From NCBI GenBank assembly GCA_023425285.1, contig JAFACY010000145.1, positions 1 to 9,020 of the forward strand: a stretch of 9,020 nt of DNA, in the 5' to 3' direction. The position numbers and the translations under genes are program-made. This document shows, piece by piece, positions 1 through 6,075 of the stretch. The stretch is from Bacillota bacterium. Lineage in GTDB: Bacteria; Bacillota; Clostridia; Tissierellales; Sedimentibacteraceae. The notes under the pieces are model-generated. The model saw only the letters and a list, made by a program, of their open reading frames with translations, had not been told where the DNA came from and searched no databases. The stretch's first letter is position 1. Every line of letters starts with the position of its first letter.

Positions 1-1888
1 TATTCCACAGCGATGACCTGCTTATGCCTAAGGTCCTGGCAATTTCATTTTTTGACATGCCCTGTTTTTCCAGCATTTCTATTACCTTTGATTCAACAAA
101 TTTATTGATTTCTTTCAGCTCCAGCGTTATATTTTTATTTTCGTCAGTGCCTGATTCATTGCTATCGGCTGCATTTTCTTTTATGAGCTTTTTATTTTTC
201 CCCGCCGCATCATCCCCGAGATTTATTTCACCGAAAATCATATACCTTTGGACAACATTTTTCAGCTCACGTACATTTCCGGGCCAGTAATAGTCTGTCA
301 GCTTCTTTTCCGTATCCTCGTCAATAAATATTTTTTCGGAGCCGGCACTTGACAGATAATATTTGAACAAAGGAATGATGTCACTCTTTCTTTCTCTCAG
401 GGGAGGAATCTGCAGTTCAAGCACACTCAGCCTGTAAAACAAATCCTTTCTGAAGCTTCCGTCCTCAATTTTTTCATTTAACTTCTCGTTTGCGGCCGCA
501 AGCACTCTTACATCAAGGGGTATGACATAGTCTGAGCCTATTCTCATAACCTCTTTTTCCTCCAGCACCCTCAGAAGCTTTGACTGAAGATTAGGGGATA
601 TGCTGTTTATTTCATCCAGAAAAATCGTACCTCCGTGGGCAAGCTCAAACAGACCTGCCTTTCCTCCCTTTCTTGCTCCGGTGAAGGCTCCCTCCTCATA
701 ACCGAAAAGCTCGCTTTCCAATAGACTTTCCGAAAGGGCGGCACAGTTTACCGCCACAAAGGGCTCATTTTTCCTGCTGCTTATGTTATGTATGCTCTGA
801 GCAATCATTTCCTTGCCCGTACCGGATTCACCGTATATCATTGCCGTCCATTCAGAATGACCTATTTTAACCGCATCGCGTATGGTATTCTTCATAACCG
901 CATCGTTTGATATTATGTCTTCAAATTTATATTTGGCAACAAGCCCCTTCTTATTGAGCTCATAACGTATTTTTTTCTCAAGGCTCTGCAGCTTGGTGAT
1001 ATCCTGAAATGAGCACAGCACACCCGATATGTGACCGTCTACCTTCAAAAGAGAAATATTTGCTGTCGCAACAAGACTTTTGTAGTGAATTATTTCATTA
1101 TACTTGCTTATTTTATTTTTCAGTACATCCATCATGAAGCTCAGATCAGGAAATATATCCTCCAGCCTTCTGTTTATAACTCCGGAAGCATCTCTTTTTA
1201 AAAGCTTTTCTGCCTGCTGGTTGTATATGATAATTTTTCCGTCATTATCAGCTGCAAGCACGGCATCATGCACACCATCCAGAGTGGTGTTTAGTATTCC
1301 GTTTCTGTATTTCTGGTCGTAGAGGCTGGCGGCTATATTTCTTGCACTGTTTACGGCATCCCGTATGGAATCATCGCTGGCGCATATATTTACGGCATCA
1401 ATATTGTACCTGCCTGCAACCTTGCAGGGTATGCCCCCTCCCACCACAGCAATGTCGTCCTTTTCATTTTCAAGTCTCATCATGATGCCTTCTATTTCAT
1501 TTATGTGCCTGAACTTTTCAATTCTTACATCGGCATTGATCAAATCCTCCCACTCCGGATAATCAAAATGCTCCTGCTCCGACAGAACTATGACTATTTT
1601 ATTGTGAAGTCTTTTTGCCGCCTTAACCGCATGAAGGACGTCAAGAGTGGAAATTTTCAATTCTATCATCGGAACGTTCACTCTCTCCACGCTGTGAAAA
1701 TATCCTCCGCTCCTTGCTACTATCGCCTTTGCTCCCTTTTTTTCAAGAATGAGACCATGCTCCTCAATAGTGTCGGCATCAAGCATTTCTAAAATTATTT
1801 TTCCTTCTTTGATGTCATTCTCATATAATCTTTGGACTATTCCCAAAAGCTCATCGTTGTTTATAATAAATCCTATTTTGATTTCCAA
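1..1888 (-). CDS. Sigma-54-dependent activator, PrpR_N-PAS-AAA+-Fis type (3' end cut by window edge)
   Basis: My own translation gives 629 codons with no stop before the window edge. The order is a PrpR-type sensory domain (about 5-190), a PAS-like domain (about 195-305, ending SFQDITKLQ), a sigma-54 AAA+ domain (about 322-555) and a Fis-type helix-turn-helix (about 598-629). Visible motifs are Walker A GESGTGKE (353-360), GAFTGA (400-405, which contacts sigma-54), Walker B TIFLDEI (421-427), FYRL (484-487) and WPGNVREL (535-542). All are intact, so it should be a working ATP-driven activator of sigma-54 promoters. The start is TTG at 1888: an in-frame TGA lies just upstream, AGAGG sits 6 nt before it, and the first in-frame ATG would remove about 34 residues of the sensory domain. 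PrpR_N domains bind small metabolites such as 2-methylcitrate in PrpR; the ligand here is unknown. Only the last few codons are missing. Targets are probably off-window, beyond position 1. Confidence 0.93.
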   Translation of the reverse strand, partial: MEIKIGFIINNDELLGIVQRLYENDIKEGKIILEMLDADTIEEHGLILEKKGAKAIVARSGGYFHSVERVNVPMIELKISTLDVLHAVKAAKRLHNKIVIVLSEQEHFDYPEWEDLINADVRIEKFRHINEIEGIMMRLENEKDDIAVVGGGIPCKVAGRYNIDAVNICASDDSIRDAVNSARNIAASLYDQKYRNGILNTTLDGVHDAVLAADNDGKIIIYNQQAEKLLKRDASGVINRRLEDIFPDLSFMMDVLKNKISKYNEIIHYKSLVATANISLLKVDGHISGVLCSFQDITKLQSLEKKIRYELNKKGLVAKYKFEDIISNDAVMKNTIRDAVKIGHSEWTAMIYGESGTGKEMIAQSIHNISSRKNEPFVAVNCAALSESLLESELFGYEEGAFTGARKGGKAGLFELAHGGTIFLDEINSISPNLQSKLLRVLEEKEVMRIGSDYVIPLDVRVLAAANEKLNEKIEDGSFRKDLFYRLSVLELQIPPLRERKSDIIPLFKYYLSSAGSEKIFIDEDTEKKLTDYYWPGNVRELKNVVQRYMIFGEINLGDDAAGKNKKLIKENAADSNESGTDENKNITLELKEINKFVESKVIEMLEKQGMSKNEIARTLGISRSSLWN

Positions 1889-1931
1889 TACGCACCTCTG
1901 TATTCACCTGAAAATGATTTCATTTTAATGA

Positions 1932-1960
1932 ATTTTAACATATTAATAAAAGATTATCAA
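1932..1960 (-). promoter_or_regulatory. Sigma-A promoter for the PrpR-type regulator gene
   Basis: On the minus strand TTGATA (1960-1955) and TAAAAT (1937-1932) are separated by exactly 17 bp. Each differs from the -35 and -10 consensus by one base. The start codon at 1888 lies about 37 nt beyond the predicted start site, with an AGAGG ribosome binding site in between. The activator is therefore probably transcribed by the housekeeping polymerase, independently of the upstream rubrerythrin gene. Confidence 0.72.
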
Positions 1961-1983
1961 TACATACCACATTAACAGCAGTA

Positions 1984-2033
1984 GAATGCAGCAAATTTAT
2001 TTGCTCGCTGTCGCTCACATAAATTTGGCATTC
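1984..2033. repeat. Imperfect inverted repeat, 15-bp stem
   Basis: GAATGC (1984-1989) pairs with GCATTC (2028-2033), and CAAATTTAT (1992-2000) pairs with ATAAATTTG (2019-2027). A two-base AG bulge (1990-1991) separates the two helices on one side, and the loop is 18 nt (2001-2018). A competing shorter hairpin is GCAAAT/ATTTGC (1991-1996/1999-2004). No T-run follows on either strand, so it is not an intrinsic terminator. It looks like an extragenic palindromic element of unknown role. Confidence 0.6.
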
Positions 2034-2094
2034 CTTGCATTTGACCTGCCGCCATCTGTGCCGCGCTACCGCTTGCACATATGGGGTTAGGGCA

Positions 2095-2127
2095 TAAAAA
2101 ATCAGTATACCTATTAAGTATACTGAT
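2095..2127 (-). terminator. Intrinsic terminator of the rubrerythrin gene
   Basis: The arms ATCAGTATAC (2101-2110) and GTATACTGAT (2118-2127) form a perfect 10-bp stem with a 7-nt loop. Read on the minus strand, the stem runs directly into six T residues. It begins 12 bp after the rubrerythrin stop codon. The stem is AT-rich but complete. Confidence 0.88.
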
Positions 2128-2139
2128 CCTTTAAAGCTA

Positions 2140-2676
2140 TTAATATGCTTTTGTGTATAATTCAAAGTGTGCCTGAGGATGATCGCATACAGGACATACC
2201 TGTGGAGCTTCTTTGCCTCTGTGTACGTGACCACAGTTATCACAGATCCAAACTGTTTCTTCTTCTCTCTTAAATACTTTTCCTGTTTTCAGGTTATCAA
2301 GCAATGCCAGATATCTTTCTTCGTGGCCTTTTTCGATTTTCGCTACTGCTTCGAATAAGTACGCTATTTTATTAAAGCCTTCTTCTTTAGCATCCTTTGC
2401 GAAATTAGCATACATATCAGTCCATTCATAATTTTCACCTGCTGCCGCATCTGCTAAATTGAAGCCTGTATCCTGAATGCCGTCATGCAATAGTTTATAC
2501 CAGATTTTCGCGTGTTCTCTTTCATTTCTTGCAGTTTCTTCAAAATATTTGCTGATTTGCACGTAGCCTTCTTTTTTAGCCTTGTTCTGGTAATATGTAT
2601 ACTTTACGTGTGCCTGTGATTCGCCTGCAAATGCAGTCAACAAATTTTGTTCTGTCTTGGTTCCTTTTAAATCCAT
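2140..2676 (-). CDS. rbr: Rubrerythrin (178 aa)
   Basis: This non-haem iron protein of anaerobes reduces hydrogen peroxide to water in the cytoplasm, using electrons from rubredoxin or similar carriers. The N-terminal ferritin-like domain (about 1-135) carries the full diiron ligand set expected from the Desulfovibrio protein: E19, E52 with H55 (ExxH), E81, E84, and E115 with H118 (ExxH). The C-terminal rubredoxin-like domain (about 140-178) has two CxxC pairs, C145/C148 and C161/C164, for an Fe(SCys)4 site. An upstream in-frame ATG at 2715 would add 13 residues, but AGAGGTGG lies 4 nt before the ATG at 2676 and the protein then begins MDLKGTKTEQN like known rubrerythrins. It follows rqcP after a 90-bp gap with no clear terminator, so it could be read through from that operon or use a promoter of its own. 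Confidence 0.96.
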   Translation of the reverse strand: MDLKGTKTEQNLLTAFAGESQAHVKYTYYQNKAKKEGYVQISKYFEETARNEREHAKIWYKLLHDGIQDTGFNLADAAAGENYEWTDMYANFAKDAKEEGFNKIAYLFEAVAKIEKGHEERYLALLDNLKTGKVFKREEETVWICDNCGHVHRGKEAPQVCPVCDHPQAHFELYTKAY

Positions 2677-2701
2677 CTTTCCACCTCTTAAATAATATTT
2701 T

Positions 2702-2716
2702 AATGGCATTGCCATT
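2702..2716. repeat. 15-bp perfect palindrome before rbr, candidate operator
   Basis: AATGGCA and TGCCATT (2702-2708, 2710-2716) are exact inverted copies around one central base. The site lies between the possible rbr -10 box (2726-2731) and the ribosome binding site, just after the predicted transcription start. With a 1-nt centre it suits binding of a dimeric protein better than an RNA hairpin. It does not look like a PerR box. The regulator is unknown. Confidence 0.45.
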
Positions 2717-2725
2717 TATTGACTT

Positions 2726-2755
2726 ATTTTATCTCAACAATTTATATATACCCAA
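2726..2755 (-). promoter_or_regulatory. Possible promoter of rbr
   Basis: On the minus strand TTGGGT (2755-2750) is followed after 18 bp by TAAAAT (2731-2726). The -10 box is good, while the -35 box and spacing are only fair. It lies in the 90-bp gap after rqcP and would give an mRNA leader of about 43 nt. It may add to read-through from the prfA operon. Confidence 0.4.
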
Positions 2756-2766
2756 AAATATTATCC

Positions 2767-3012
2767 TTAATCATTTATTATACTGTACATTTCCTTGTAT
2801 GCATCCTTGACAACATGCTCCAAAAGCTGTTCCACCTTTATTTTCATGGGTTTTGTACCGAAAATGATTTCTATTTCATCTCCGGTCTCCACCTCTGTGC
2901 CCGGCTTTGCAGTCTTGCCGTTAACCAGTACCCTGCCCTGATCACAGGCTTCCTTGGCAACAGTCCTTCTTTTTATTATACGGGCATTTTTTAAATATTT
3001 ATCTATTCTCAT
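2767..3012 (-). CDS. rqcP: RqcP (YabO-type) S4-domain RNA-binding protein (81 aa)
   Basis: An S4 RNA-binding domain fills residues 1 to about 60, beginning MRIDKYLK, with the basic stretch RIIKRRTVAKE (11-21), DQGRVLVNGK (24-33) and GDEIEI (44-49). Length and sequence closely follow Bacillus subtilis RqcP/YabO. RqcP binds the obstructed 50S subunit with RqcH and helps add C-terminal alanine tails to stalled nascent chains, marking them for degradation. AAGAGG lies 5 nt before the ATG. It starts 12 bp after the prfA stop, so it is almost certainly in the same operon. This puts a rescue factor beside the release factor and its methylase. The alternative, a heat-shock Hsp15-type S4 protein, fits less well because of its length and N-terminal match. 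Confidence 0.9.
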   Translation of the reverse strand: MRIDKYLKNARIIKRRTVAKEACDQGRVLVNGKTAKPGTEVETGDEIEIIFGTKPMKIKVEQLLEHVVKDAYKEMYSIIND

Positions 3013-3024
3013 AATTACCTCTTA

Positions 3025-4095
3025 TTACTCAGAAATTTTATTCAGTTTTTCTGCCTGATCTGAGGTCAGCAATGCATCAAGCATTTCCGTGATATCTCCG
3101 TCTATGAAGGAATCCAGCTTGTAAAGAGTGAGCCCTATCCTGTGGTCCGTAACTCTGCCCTGAGGGAAGTTGTACGTCCTGATTCTTTCGCTTCTGTCTC
3201 CTGAACCTACCTGACTTTTTCTTTCCTGGGCAAGCTCATCATTTTGCTCCTGCATGTATTTGTCATACAGTCTCGCCTTAAGAACCTTGAATGCTTTATC
3301 CTTATTTTTCAGCTGGGATTTCTCATCCTGGCACGAAATTACTATACCTGTAGGTATGTGTGTAAGACGTACCGCAGAGTCTGTAGTGTTAACGCACTGT
3401 CCGCCGTTTCCCGATGAACGGAACACGTCAACTCTTACGTCACTTGGATTGATTTCAATATCTATATCATCAACCTCCGGCAGAACAGCAACAGTAGCCG
3501 ATGATGTGTGTATACGTCCGCTTGATTCAGTATCGGGAACACGCTGTACCCTGTGAACACCGCTTTCATATTTCAGCTTGGAGTATGCACCCTTTCCTCT
3601 TATAGAAAATATTACTTCCTTGTATCCGCCCACACCCTGCTCGTTGACAGACATAAATTCAGTCTTCCATCCTTTTCTTTCCGCATATCTTAAGTACATC
3701 CTCAGAAGGTCTCCGGCAAACAAGCCTGCCTCGTCTCCTCCTACTCCTGCTCTTATTTCAACGATTACGTCCTTGTCATCATTGGGGTCCTTTGGTAAAA
3801 GCAGTATTTTGATTTCCTGCATCAGTTCTTCCTCTCTTGCAGTAAGCTCCTTTACCTCTTCCTTTACCATTTCCTTAAAATCTTCGTCTAACTTTTCCTT
3901 GAGCATTTCCCTGGAGTCATTCAACTGATTAAACACTTCCATGTACTCATTGTACTTGGTTACTATGGGCTCTAGCTGAGCCTGCTCCTTCATGAGCCTT
4001 TGTAATTTCTGTGAATCGCTGAGTATTTCAGGGTCTGAAATTTTTTCACTCAGCTCCATATATTTATTTTTTAAATCATCTAATTTTTCTAACAT
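3025..4095 (-). CDS. prfA: Peptide chain release factor 1 (356 aa)
   Basis: RF1 reads UAA and UAG in the ribosomal A site and triggers peptide release. It has the normal family length. An N-terminal coiled-coil domain (about 1-100) is followed by the decoding region HRVQRVPDTES (181-191). Its P-x-T tripeptide is PDT (187-189); RF2 would have SPF, so this is RF1. The catalytic GGQ loop lies at 231-233 in SSGNGGQCVNTTDSA. Domain 4 ends with DHRIGLTLYKLD (317-328). The ATG overlaps the prmC stop by 7 nt (4089-4095) with AGGAGAGG just upstream, so translation is likely coupled. PrmC, encoded next door, modifies Q233. rqcP follows after 12 bp. Confidence 0.98.
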   Translation of the reverse strand: MLEKLDDLKNKYMELSEKISDPEILSDSQKLQRLMKEQAQLEPIVTKYNEYMEVFNQLNDSREMLKEKLDEDFKEMVKEEVKELTAREEELMQEIKILLLPKDPNDDKDVIVEIRAGVGGDEAGLFAGDLLRMYLRYAERKGWKTEFMSVNEQGVGGYKEVIFSIRGKGAYSKLKYESGVHRVQRVPDTESSGRIHTSSATVAVLPEVDDIDIEINPSDVRVDVFRSSGNGGQCVNTTDSAVRLTHIPTGIVISCQDEKSQLKNKDKAFKVLKARLYDKYMQEQNDELAQERKSQVGSGDRSERIRTYNFPQGRVTDHRIGLTLYKLDSFIDGDITEMLDALLTSDQAEKLNKISE

Positions 4096-4958
4096 TTTAC
4101 CTCTCCTGATCGTAAACCCGTAACTACACGGTCGTTGCCGCTGTAATCCTTGTCACATTCTATTTTATTAAATAAATTTGCATGGTTAAATATTTCTGTT
4201 ACGGCTTCTTTTTGATTGTAGCCTATTTCTACAGCAAGAACCGAATCCTCCTTGCAGATATCCTTAAACACCTCTGCTATCCTGCGATAATAGTTCAGTC
4301 CGTCATCTCCGCCGTCAAGAGCGAGCTTCGGCTCGTAAACAGACACCTCGACCGGGAGACCCTTTATTACATCGCTTTCGATGTATGGCGGATTTGAAAC
4401 CACTATATCATATTTTTCATCATTAAAGTCGTAATTGAAAATATCGGCTTTCAGTACTCTTACATTTTTCAAGCCGTGTTTATCGATATTTATTTCTGCC
4501 GTTTCCAGTGCGGTATCGCTTATGTCCGCAGCCGTAACCTCTGAGTTTTTCAAATAATATCCCAGTGAAACAGCTATGGCTCCGCTGCCGGTACCAATAT
4601 CCAAAATACTGATTTTTCTCTCATATTTACCTGCTATTTTTATAATTTTCTCAACTAAAATTTCCGTGTCCGGTCTCGGCACAAGCACACCTTCACGGAC
4701 ATAAAAATCCAAACCCATGAATTCCTGGGAATTGGTCATGTATTGCAGAGGGTATCCCTCATTTCTTTTTCTCGCCATTTCGTAAAATTTTGCCGCAATA
4801 TCGTCGCTGACTTCATCTTTTCTGTGAACATGCAAATATACCTTATCCCTTGAAAGTAAATGAGATAAGATTAGCTGCACATCAAGATTGGGATTGTTAT
4901 AATCCCTTACCTTAATAATATCAATACCGTCCTTCAACAATTTTTCAATTGTTACCAT
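4089..4958 (-). CDS. prmC: PrmC, release factor glutamine N5-methyltransferase (289 aa)
   Basis: PrmC transfers a methyl group from S-adenosylmethionine to the glutamine of the GGQ motif in RF1 and RF2, which speeds peptide release. A small helical N-terminal domain (about 1-85) precedes the Rossmann methyltransferase fold. SAM motif I is LDIGTGSGAIA (119-129), an acidic residue follows the second strand in TAADIS (142-147), and the glutamine-binding NPPY sits at 189-192. Other family blocks are VLVPRPDTE (91-99) and YEPKLALDGGDDG (208-220). The ATG overlaps the stop of the DUF1385 gene by 7 nt, and its own stop overlaps the prfA start by 7 nt, so enzyme and substrate are made from one coupled message. 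The length is typical. Confidence 0.97.
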   Translation of the reverse strand: MVTIEKLLKDGIDIIKVRDYNNPNLDVQLILSHLLSRDKVYLHVHRKDEVSDDIAAKFYEMARKRNEGYPLQYMTNSQEFMGLDFYVREGVLVPRPDTEILVEKIIKIAGKYERKISILDIGTGSGAIAVSLGYYLKNSEVTAADISDTALETAEINIDKHGLKNVRVLKADIFNYDFNDEKYDIVVSNPPYIESDVIKGLPVEVSVYEPKLALDGGDDGLNYYRRIAEVFKDICKEDSVLAVEIGYNQKEAVTEIFNHANLFNKIECDKDYSGNDRVVTGLRSGEVKC

Positions 4959-5896
4959 GTATCATCTGCTCCGTTTTGCGGTATAACTCTTTCCATGGCC
5001 TTGATAGCAACCTCAATCATTGAATCATCGGGCTCGGCAGTAGTTATCTTTTGTATCTGAAAACCGGGATAGGTAATTATTTTCGTAAAAATATTTTCTT
5101 CATCGCATCTGCCCACATATCTGTTCAGCTCATAGGACAGACCTGCTATGACAGGCAGCATTGCCAGCCTTATAACCAGCCTCATCAGAGGATTCGGCCA
5201 TCCGAAAAATGAAAACACCAATATGCTTATGATCATTACATTGATCATGAAGCTGGTTCCGCACCTCGGATGAAGTGTAGTATATTTTCTTACATTTTCA
5301 ACCGTTAGCTCTTCATTGTTTTCGTAGCAGTATATGGTTTTATGCTCCGCTCCGTGATACATGAACACTCTTTTTATATCGTTAAGCTTAGCTATAAAAT
5401 ACACATATACAACAAACAATCCGACTCTTATCAAGCCTTCGATCAGGTTTAAAATCAAATTATTGTCAGTCAGACCCTTTATCAGGTTTGTCAGAAGAGT
5501 GGGTCCCAAAATGAAAATTCCCACCGAAAACAACAGTGCTATTATTACAGAAACGTAGACAATAGCAGTATCTGCCTTATCCTTAAAAACCTTTTTAAGA
5601 AACTTATCCAACGCATCCTCTTCGTAATCTTCTCCGTAAAACTCAGCTGAATACATAAGCTCTTTTACGCCTGTAACCAAGGAGTCTATCAGTACAAAGC
5701 TTCCTCTTATGATTGGTAATTTAAAAAATTTATGCTTAAATTTCTGATCAATTTCACTTTCTCTTACAACTATTTCCCCATCCGGCTTTCTGACTGCCGT
5801 TGCAATCTTTTCAGGACCCTTCATCATAATTCCCTCGATGAGTGCCTGACCGCCTATACTGGTTTTTTTCACTTCTTTTTTATCTGTATTAGCCAT
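4952..5896 (-). CDS. DUF1385 (YqhQ-type) membrane protein, predicted metal-dependent enzyme (314 aa)
   Basis: This belongs to the DUF1385/COG3872 family, conserved in Firmicutes and of unknown biochemical function. The family signature SIGGQALIEGIMMKGPEK (13-30) is followed by a soluble stretch and about four membrane segments (about 109-133, 148-170, 215-233, 238-256). Two conserved polar motifs, YHGAEHKTIYCYE (180-192) and HPRCGTSF (209-216), supply His, Cys and Glu residues that could bind metal; this is the basis of the family's predicted-enzyme label. An in-frame ATG at 5974 would add 26 residues, but it overlaps the promoter -10 box and has no Shine-Dalgarno sequence. The ATG at 5896 has AAGGGGA 4 nt upstream and is preferred. 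It is first in the operon and overlaps prmC by 7 nt. The lasting link to prmC/prfA suggests a house-keeping role, but I cannot assign one. Confidence 0.9.
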   Translation of the reverse strand: MANTDKKEVKKTSIGGQALIEGIMMKGPEKIATAVRKPDGEIVVRESEIDQKFKHKFFKLPIIRGSFVLIDSLVTGVKELMYSAEFYGEDYEEDALDKFLKKVFKDKADTAIVYVSVIIALLFSVGIFILGPTLLTNLIKGLTDNNLILNLIEGLIRVGLFVVYVYFIAKLNDIKRVFMYHGAEHKTIYCYENNEELTVENVRKYTTLHPRCGTSFMINVMIISILVFSFFGWPNPLMRLVIRLAMLPVIAGLSYELNRYVGRCDEENIFTKIITYPGFQIQKITTAEPDDSMIEVAIKAMERVIPQNGADDTW

Positions 5897-5921
5897 TTCG
5901 TCCCCTTTTTGTAAAGCCTTT

Positions 5922-5959
5922 AGTACGTACCGTCGATTAAAATTTAATCCGAGCGTACT
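5922..5959 (-). promoter_or_regulatory. Stem-loop at the predicted mRNA 5' end of the DUF1385 operon
   Basis: An outer helix pairs AGTACG (5922-5927) with CGTACT (5954-5959). An inner perfect helix pairs GATTAAA (5935-5941) with TTTAATC (5943-5949); its closing bases would open to form the loop. The start site predicted from the -10 box falls at about 5959, so the hairpin would begin at the first transcribed bases. It may protect the message from 5'-end decay or act in regulation. No T-run follows, so it is not a terminator. Confidence 0.45.
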
Positions 5960-5965
5960 CAAGTT

Positions 5966-5994
5966 ATTATACAATTATTAAATAAATTCTTCAA
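5966..5994 (-). promoter_or_regulatory. Sigma-A promoter of the DUF1385-prmC-prfA-rqcP operon
   Basis: TTGAAG (5994-5989) and a perfect TATAAT (5971-5966) are spaced by 17 bp on the minus strand. The promoter follows the greA terminator and gives a leader of about 63 nt before the ATG at 5896. No other promoter is apparent inside the tightly packed genes that follow, so it probably drives all four. Confidence 0.78.
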
Positions 5995-6015
5995 GCATTA
6001 ATACTGATCGGCAAT

Positions 6016-6060
6016 AAAAAATATTAAGCTTTGCAATCATTATAAATTGCAAAGCTTAAT
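6016..6060 (-). terminator. Intrinsic terminator of greA
   Basis: ATTAAGCTTTGCAAT (6023-6037) and ATTGCAAAGCTTAAT (6046-6060) form a perfect 15-bp stem with an 8-nt loop. On the minus strand, one A and then six T residues follow. It begins 11 bp after the greA stop codon and separates greA from the next operon. Confidence 0.92.
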
Positions 6061-6075
6061 CAAATCTTTGATTAA
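6056..6075. repeat. Palindrome spanning the greA stop codon, overlapping the terminator stem
   Basis: TTAATCAAA (6056-6064) and TTTGATTAA (6067-6075) are exact inverted copies with a 2-nt centre. The site covers the greA stop (6072-6074) and shares 6056-6060 with the terminator arm, so as RNA the two hairpins cannot both form fully. It could be chance in AT-rich DNA. Confidence 0.4.

Larger units (their letters stand above)
1889..2094. other. Intergenic region between the rubrerythrin terminator and the regulator
   Basis: This gap has two parts. Positions 1889-1970 are AT-rich and carry the regulator's promoter and ribosome binding site. Positions about 1984-2092 form a G+C-richer island: 48 of the 90 bases in 2001-2090 are G or C, against very AT-rich flanks. 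It holds a large imperfect hairpin (1984-2033) and GC-rich words such as GCTCGC and CGCTTGCA. I see no ORF there with a ribosome binding site or protein-like composition. Confidence 0.6.

Noticed and set aside
2027..2038. Possible sigma-54 promoter (GG...GC in TGGCATTCCTTGCA) on the plus strand
   Set aside because: Only 8 bases separate GG and GC where 10 are needed, the site lies inside the hairpin arm, and it points into the rubrerythrin gene on the opposite strand.
1935..2243. 102-codon minus-strand reading frame overlapping the rbr 3' end, its terminator and the regulator promoter
   Set aside because: It runs through a strong terminator and a promoter in another frame, and its composition is not protein-like.
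2732..2770. Terminator between rqcP and rbr
   Set aside because: There is a five-T run on the minus strand just after rqcP, but no convincing stem in front of it.
24..3928. Plus-strand reading frames opposite the regulator and prfA (for example 24-290, 1365-1562, 3578-3928)
   Set aside because: They are antisense shadows of well-supported minus-strand genes, rich in Ser/Phe/Leu, with no family resemblance or ribosome binding sites that I can see.
5897..5974. N-terminal extension of the DUF1385 protein to an ATG at 5974
   Set aside because: The extra codons overlap the -10 box and the 5' stem-loop, there is no Shine-Dalgarno sequence at that ATG, and the ATG at 5896 has a strong one.
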